Positions 59,897 through 64,000 of a stretch of DNA of 64,000 bases are shown here, piece after piece (position 1 is the stretch's first letter; every line of letters starts with the position of its first letter). Below the pieces are notes generated by a model, which saw nothing but the letters and a program-made list of their open reading frames with translations, did no database searches and was not told where the DNA came from. The stretch spans positions 89,166,113-89,230,112 of the forward strand of contig NC_080672.1 of assembly GCF_030247195.1 (NCBI RefSeq), read 5' to 3'. Both the position numbers and the translations under genes were made by a program. The stretch comes from Topomyia yanbarensis. Lineage: Eukaryota; Arthropoda; Insecta; Diptera; Culicidae.

Positions 59897-60280
59897 TTTC
59901 TCATCTACTACAGCCAACTCTAACAAGCAGCCACCGACACCTTTAGATAAACCAAAAATAACGATCCAATTAACCAATAATGCAGGTACAACGACCTTAA
60001 CAAACGCTCCCAAACCAACAACTAGCATCGCCAATGAAGAAGCAAATACCGATGAAGACGGATTTATAACAGCGACCCGCAAGAACAAGAAACAAATAAG
60101 ACCCTCTGATCGTGAACAACAAGAAAACAGTACCGATGATGACATGGACGGGAACGATAACGCGAGAGAAGGCAGACTGAATGACCTTCAAGCGGTTTCA
60201 CCGTCAAGGAAAGGGATCTCGTGCCATTTGAGCCAATATATTCTGATACTTATTGTAAAAAAATTAAAAGACCCACGGCT
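59897..60280 (+). pseudogene. Acidic/basic ORF1-like fragment
   Basis: The open frame reads PTPLDKPKITIQLTNNAGTT, NEEANTDEDGFITATRKNKK and STDDDMDGNDNAREGRLNDL. The DEDGFxxxxRKxKK wording recalls the N-terminal part of LINE ORF1 or gag-like proteins. No knuckles follow; the frame is cut at about 60280 by the CCAAGTAAC-ended element. It is on the opposite strand to the neighbouring I-type ORF2. Confidence 0.4.
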
Positions 60281-60281
60281 C

Positions 60282-61916
60282 CCAAGTAACATTTTCAAGT
60301 CCTCTAAATCTTATTTAAGTTTTATAGAAGTTTTATAACAGCAGCACATATACCTTATGGCTTTATTAGGGTGCTGAATATACCCGATAAGATTAAGTTT
60401 ACCAGGTGTTTTGAAGCAGTTTTCAGTACTTTCTTCAGCCTAAAAATAAAGTTGATATTTTATTTGTGCTGCAAGGTTCTAAACAAATTTTAAGAGAGCC
60501 TTTGAGATCATAGTAAAACCTCAATACAAGACAGCAATAAGAAGGTATTTATTAAGCAGTGCCAGTAGTGTACGATATAATTATTTTGCGTTAGAAAAAA
60601 CTGCATGGTTTTATGCAAAACCTTTAGTGCTTTTAAATTGCTACATTGAGACATTAATAAATTTGGTGGTTTTAAAAAGATGGTTAAAACGAATCTGCTC
60701 AAAATTCCTCAAATGCAATCAAATTTCTACCAAAACTGAAAATGAAAATGTCCGATAAATCGATTTTTCAGTGGGAGATTACTCTCTGGAAATATTATAA
60801 AACACGCTTAAAATATATAGTTTATTGCTGATCTTTGACCGTAGGCAATTTCACTTAATTTATAGCAATTTCTTAGGGATATTAAACAGTCGTTTATCAA
60901 ACTACAACCGTAAGATTCTAGGTGAAATATACCTTGCTAGAGAGTACTGTTTTTTTTAAGTTTGTTACGATCTGTCAAACTATCGTTCACACAAAATGGC
61001 TGTTACTCTGAGACAGTGCTGTCATAAAACTAGTTAGCTATCAGTCAGAGTTATAGGCTTTCTATTGAGCCTAATGGACTGTGGGTATGTTTTTAACGGG
61101 TAGTATTAAAGTGATATCATCTTTAGAAAGCACTTTTGTGGAGTTAAAGGTTTTAAATGCTTTATGTGTTCCATAATGCAATGAAATCGTAGAGACCATG
61201 TTTGAATTGCATTTTTTTCACAATTAAAATGCAGAAATTCCTAAAATTATTTTACTAAACATTGCTAGAAAAAATGTTTTAAGATGCTCAGAGCATTTTT
61301 AACTGATCCATGTGTTTTGGGGTTCGGGGTGATATATAGTACTAACATACATTTTTTATATATTTTATTTATATTAATATTTTCAATTAATTCAACGGCG
61401 CGTTATATTTTTTCGACCTATCCAATTGATATTCGCCATAAATATTGATCCGCATGTTAACAGGAGCATTGAACCCATAATTTTTCATTTTCGATTTTAG
61501 TTTTCCACTCGATAAATATTTATAACATTGGTACGTATTGAGTTTTGTCAAGTTATTTTATAAATCGAACCGGCAATTTTGCAGAGGAAAAAGAATAAAG
61601 ATATAACTTATTTAACCTACTAGATATTCACATAAAACTGTTTTATGGCGGGTACAACACATTTCAGGTTGCTCCAGAGTTTTAAAAATGGTTTTATCCA
61701 GATCTCTAGGACATCGTACGGTATGGTGCATTAAAACCAATAGGCATTTATAAAAATAGACTGAAACGCGTTTATAGAATGGGCCCACCTGCACTAGTAA
61801 TGGTTTTAACAGACTCCTGAAGAGGTACTCTGAACATTCTAGTCTTGTTAACGGCTTTATTGTTAAAGCTTTAATAACTGCGTTAAGTTTATGATAAAAC
61901 TAAAATTGTTACTTGG
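60282..61916. mobile_element. CCAAGTAACA-ended inverted-repeat element
   Basis: Left end CCAAGTAACATTTTCAAG and right end, inward, CCAAGTAACAATTTTAG match over about 14 bp. The tetranucleotide gctc on each side (60278-60281 and 61917-61920) may be a target duplication. TTTTAT or ATAAAA words are dense near both ends. The 1635-bp interior has no transposase frame. The 97-bp element at 15922-16018 has related ends. Confidence 0.55.
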
Positions 61917-62097
61917 GCTCAGTTGTGCTAACGCATTGAGCCGTTTCAAATAAATATTTAGATTAAATAAAAAAAACAAAGTCATTTGCCTCAACCCAAT
62001 TATCGAGACGTCATAAGATTATTTTCTTCATCAATTTCCGGATACAGGAACAATTGGCCAATACGAACTGTGGTCGGAGGCTGATTTTCTCGGTTCA

Positions 62098-62130
62098 TTT
62101 ATTTATTTATCTATTTATTTATTTATTTAT
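62098..62130 (-). repeat. (TTTA)n tract, possible tail of a minus-strand LINE
   Basis: Seven or eight TTTA units with one interruption. On the minus strand this would be a TAAA-type tail like those ending the CR1/T1-like LINEs at 14592 and 52165, with LINE 3' UTR to its right (about 62131-62290), but no coding part is recognised. The right side includes a 22-bp imperfect direct repeat starting agacagacccttcaatatgc at about 62216 and 62251. Confidence 0.5.
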
Positions 62131-62494
62131 GGATAGCAATCACCCTCATTTGTCTTCAGTCAAGTTATACATAAGAAACCTTTTGAACAAATTTCACAAA
62201 CGTCTCACTACGGGATCAGACAGACCCTTCAATATGCTAATTTTTTTCAGACAGACCCTTAAATATGCTAAAGTGGATTGTGGCAGTGAGAATAGATGAC
62301 AGTTGTGTTCTAAAAATAGCAGCGCTGAATCAACCGTGAATGCTACATGTATTATTCATGTGTGTGTTAGCTGTTTTGCAAACCAAGCGTAGCAGTATGT
62401 AGTGGTGACATCCCCCATCAGAATAGAAATTTATTTGTTCCGCTTTGATTTCATTCTGTGTATATTTTACAACAAACCTAAGTGTTCACTTGGG

Positions 62495-62794
62495 CAGGGT
62501 GGCCAGACCTACCGAATCATCGGTAGTCCTACCGATTTTGGTCTTCCCTACCGATTCACAGACGCCCGAAGGAAAACTACCGATATTTTGCTATCCCTAC
62601 CGAAAACTACCGATTTTTATTGATTTTGGACACATCCTACTCAACATTCATTTTTGGGTTGGATTTGGTTTGAGATCTGTGTTTCAGTATTTTACAATTC
62701 TATGTCAACACTACATTTTTGGGACAACAACCCGGCCTTCTGGTAAACTTTTACTGACCTTGCCGATATTAAGGAATTCTATCTGGCCACCCTG
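62495..62794. mobile_element. hAT-like MITE with CTACCGAT word array
   Basis: Perfect 13-bp inverted ends, CAGGGTGGCCAGA, and an 8-bp target duplication with one mismatch, cacttggg at 62487-62494 and cacttgag at 62795-62802. The left 140 bp contain CTACCGA or its complement about eight times. It is noncoding, inserted into a Tc1-like element and hence younger. Confidence 0.82.
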
Positions 62795-63013
62795 CACTTG
62801 AGGCCGTTCAAAATAATAGCAGTGGTTAGCATTTTTTAACCCTTTCATGCCCAACTTTTTTCTAGTGCATGTAGGGTTTCAACACCATTTTTCCTTTAAA
62901 ACGGTGAGATCACGAAATACGAAAAGTATATTTTCATAAAGATTGGTGCTTCCCTTGCAGTGCTAGTAGCTGCTTAATTTTTATCTTCCACCTTTTTGGT
63001 ATATTGCAGAAAA

Positions 63014-63811
63014 ATGGGTCGTGGTAAACATTGTTCCGATGAGCAGCGAAAACTGAAAAAACCTTGATAAAACAAGGTAAAACGTACAGAGAGACCCAGG
63101 AAATTATGGGATGCTCCGCCAAAATGGTAAGAAATGCTATAAAATGGACTCCCAAAACTGAGAATCGAGGCAGGAAGCGTTGTACCTCCCGGAGGATCGA
63201 CCGAAAGATTATTATCTGGCACGGAATGATCCAATGACGACGTCTATAAAAATGAAGGATGACTTGAACTTAAATGTTAGCCCTGTTATTGTCAGGCGAA
63301 GGTTGCTGGAAGCCAAATTGTATGCCCGTAGTCCTTGAAATGTACCGTTATTGACAAAACGACATGTTTTAAATTATGGAGTGGGGATGGTTTTCTTACT
63401 ATGGCGTAGGTCCAATATATCGCATACCAGGCATCAACATGGATACATCAAAATACTCGACGAAACTATGTTACCATATGCCGAAGAGGAGATGCTCCTA
63501 AAATGGATGTTCCAGTAGGACAATGACCCAAAGCTTACAAGCAAACGTGCTAAAGCTTGGTTCCAGGAGAAGAAGATTGAGGTTATGGTGTGGCCAGTGC
63601 AATCTTCAGACTTAATCCCATTGAAAATCTGTAGGGAGATGTGAAATACGCTGTTTCTGAAGCAAAGCCGAAAAATGTAGAAGAGCTATGGTCTGTAGTT
63701 CGTGATTCGTGGGCTGCAATTCCTGTCTAACGTTGCCAAGTCTTTGTAGACTCGATGCAGAAACGATGCGAGGCAGTAATTAAAAATAACGGATATGCTA
63801 CAAAGTACTGA
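63014..63811 (+). pseudogene. Tc1-like transposase, DD34E-type, multiply broken
   Basis: The start reads MGRGKHCSDEQRK, followed after a shift by KQGKTYRETQEIMGCSAKMV (a helix-turn-helix), KTENRGRKR and VSPVIVRRRLLEAKLYAR. The catalytic region keeps DNDPKLTSKRAKAWFQ, with the preceding Gln codon now TAG, and WPVQSSDL. A one-base loss after it disrupts NPIE. Allowing for that base, 34 residues separate the second Asp and the Glu. The enzyme would transpose at TA sites. At least five stops or shifts make it dead. Confidence 0.8.
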
Positions 63812-64000
63812 AGAGTAGCAATAAGTTTTAGAACAAACAGATCGCTGAATATCTTTAAATCATGATTTTCTTGTTTTAAACTAACGTTCTGCTATTTTTG
63901 TGAGCAGTGATTTAAATATCTGAAATTTAAAATACTGAAAAAATAATTTTGCGAAATAAAACCTATATTGAAGTGTGGTTGAACTAGTTTCATGTATTAA

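Larger units (their letters stand above)
62300..63915 (+). mobile_element. Tc1-like element, decayed, interrupted
   Basis: The left part begins cagttgtgttctaaaaatag and the sequence 'ttcaaaataatagcagtg' recurs near 62808; 'ctgctatttttgtgagcag' near 63889 is its inverted counterpart. These are end or subterminal repeats of a Tc1-like element carrying the transposase at 63014-63811. A 300-bp hAT-like MITE (62495-62794) lies in the 5' noncoding part. Exact outer limits are uncertain. Confidence 0.6.

Overview
This is a eukaryotic, AT-rich and extremely repeat-dense window, most likely from a culicine mosquito such as Aedes or a relative. Three things support that. There are tRNA-derived SINEs of the Feilai type. 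There is a mariner-like transposase with exact DD37E spacing, the ITmD37E group described from mosquitoes. There are also many RNase H-bearing I/Loa/R1-type and CR1/jockey-type LINE remnants, together with repeats ending in CA microsatellites and a CCTTTCT...AGAAAGG hairpin. I found no host protein-coding gene I can defend, no rRNA, no free-standing tRNA and no CRISPR. Almost every long reading frame belongs to a broken transposable element or is a chance or microsatellite frame.

Layout. 0.2-1.5 kb: hAT-like element with perfect 8-bp target duplications, carrying a SINE and an unexplained small ORF. 1.5-3.5 kb: two copies of the hairpin/CA-tail repeat. 3.5-6.5 kb: an I-type LINE 3' end, then a decayed Loa/R1-type LINE (endonuclease, RT, RNase H, Cys/His tail). 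6.5-7.3 kb: ITmD37E transposase. 7.3-10.4 kb: no recognised gene. 10.4-14.6 kb: the best-preserved LINE, CR1/T1-like, with one frameshift and a perfect 222-bp palindrome. 14.7-22.4 kb: small inverted-repeat elements, a degenerate array and a 234-bp TA tract. 22.4-31.3 kb: mostly unique-looking noncoding DNA with SINEs, MITEs and a possible LTR. 31.3-34.9 kb: a minus-strand Loa-type fragment broken by two plus-strand jockey-like LINEs, one itself hit by a hAT-like element. 35-42 kb: noncoding, with a 116-bp tandem repeat beside an R1-type 3' UTR. 42.4-47.3 kb: a long I-group LINE. 47.5-49.7 kb: an R1-type LINE on the minus strand, abutted by a second CR1/T1-like copy (49.7-52.2 kb). 54.5-60.2 kb: jockey-like and I-type remnants with a Harbinger-like MITE. 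60.3-63.9 kb: a CCAAGTAAC-ended element and a Tc1-like element interrupted by another hAT-like insertion.

The parts do not form a pathway; they record nested transposition. Two themes stand out. First, several small elements with hAT-like ends are packed near their termini with a short word repeated many times, and each has its own word (ACCGGT, CACAGATTT, CCCGGGAAT, GAAGAC, CTACCGAT), as expected if the words are transposase-binding arrays. Second, two LINE remnants contain local fold-back (inverted) duplications, one of them perfect over 111-bp arms. All coordinates, alignments and identities were read by eye. Family names come from motif recognition and not from database searches.
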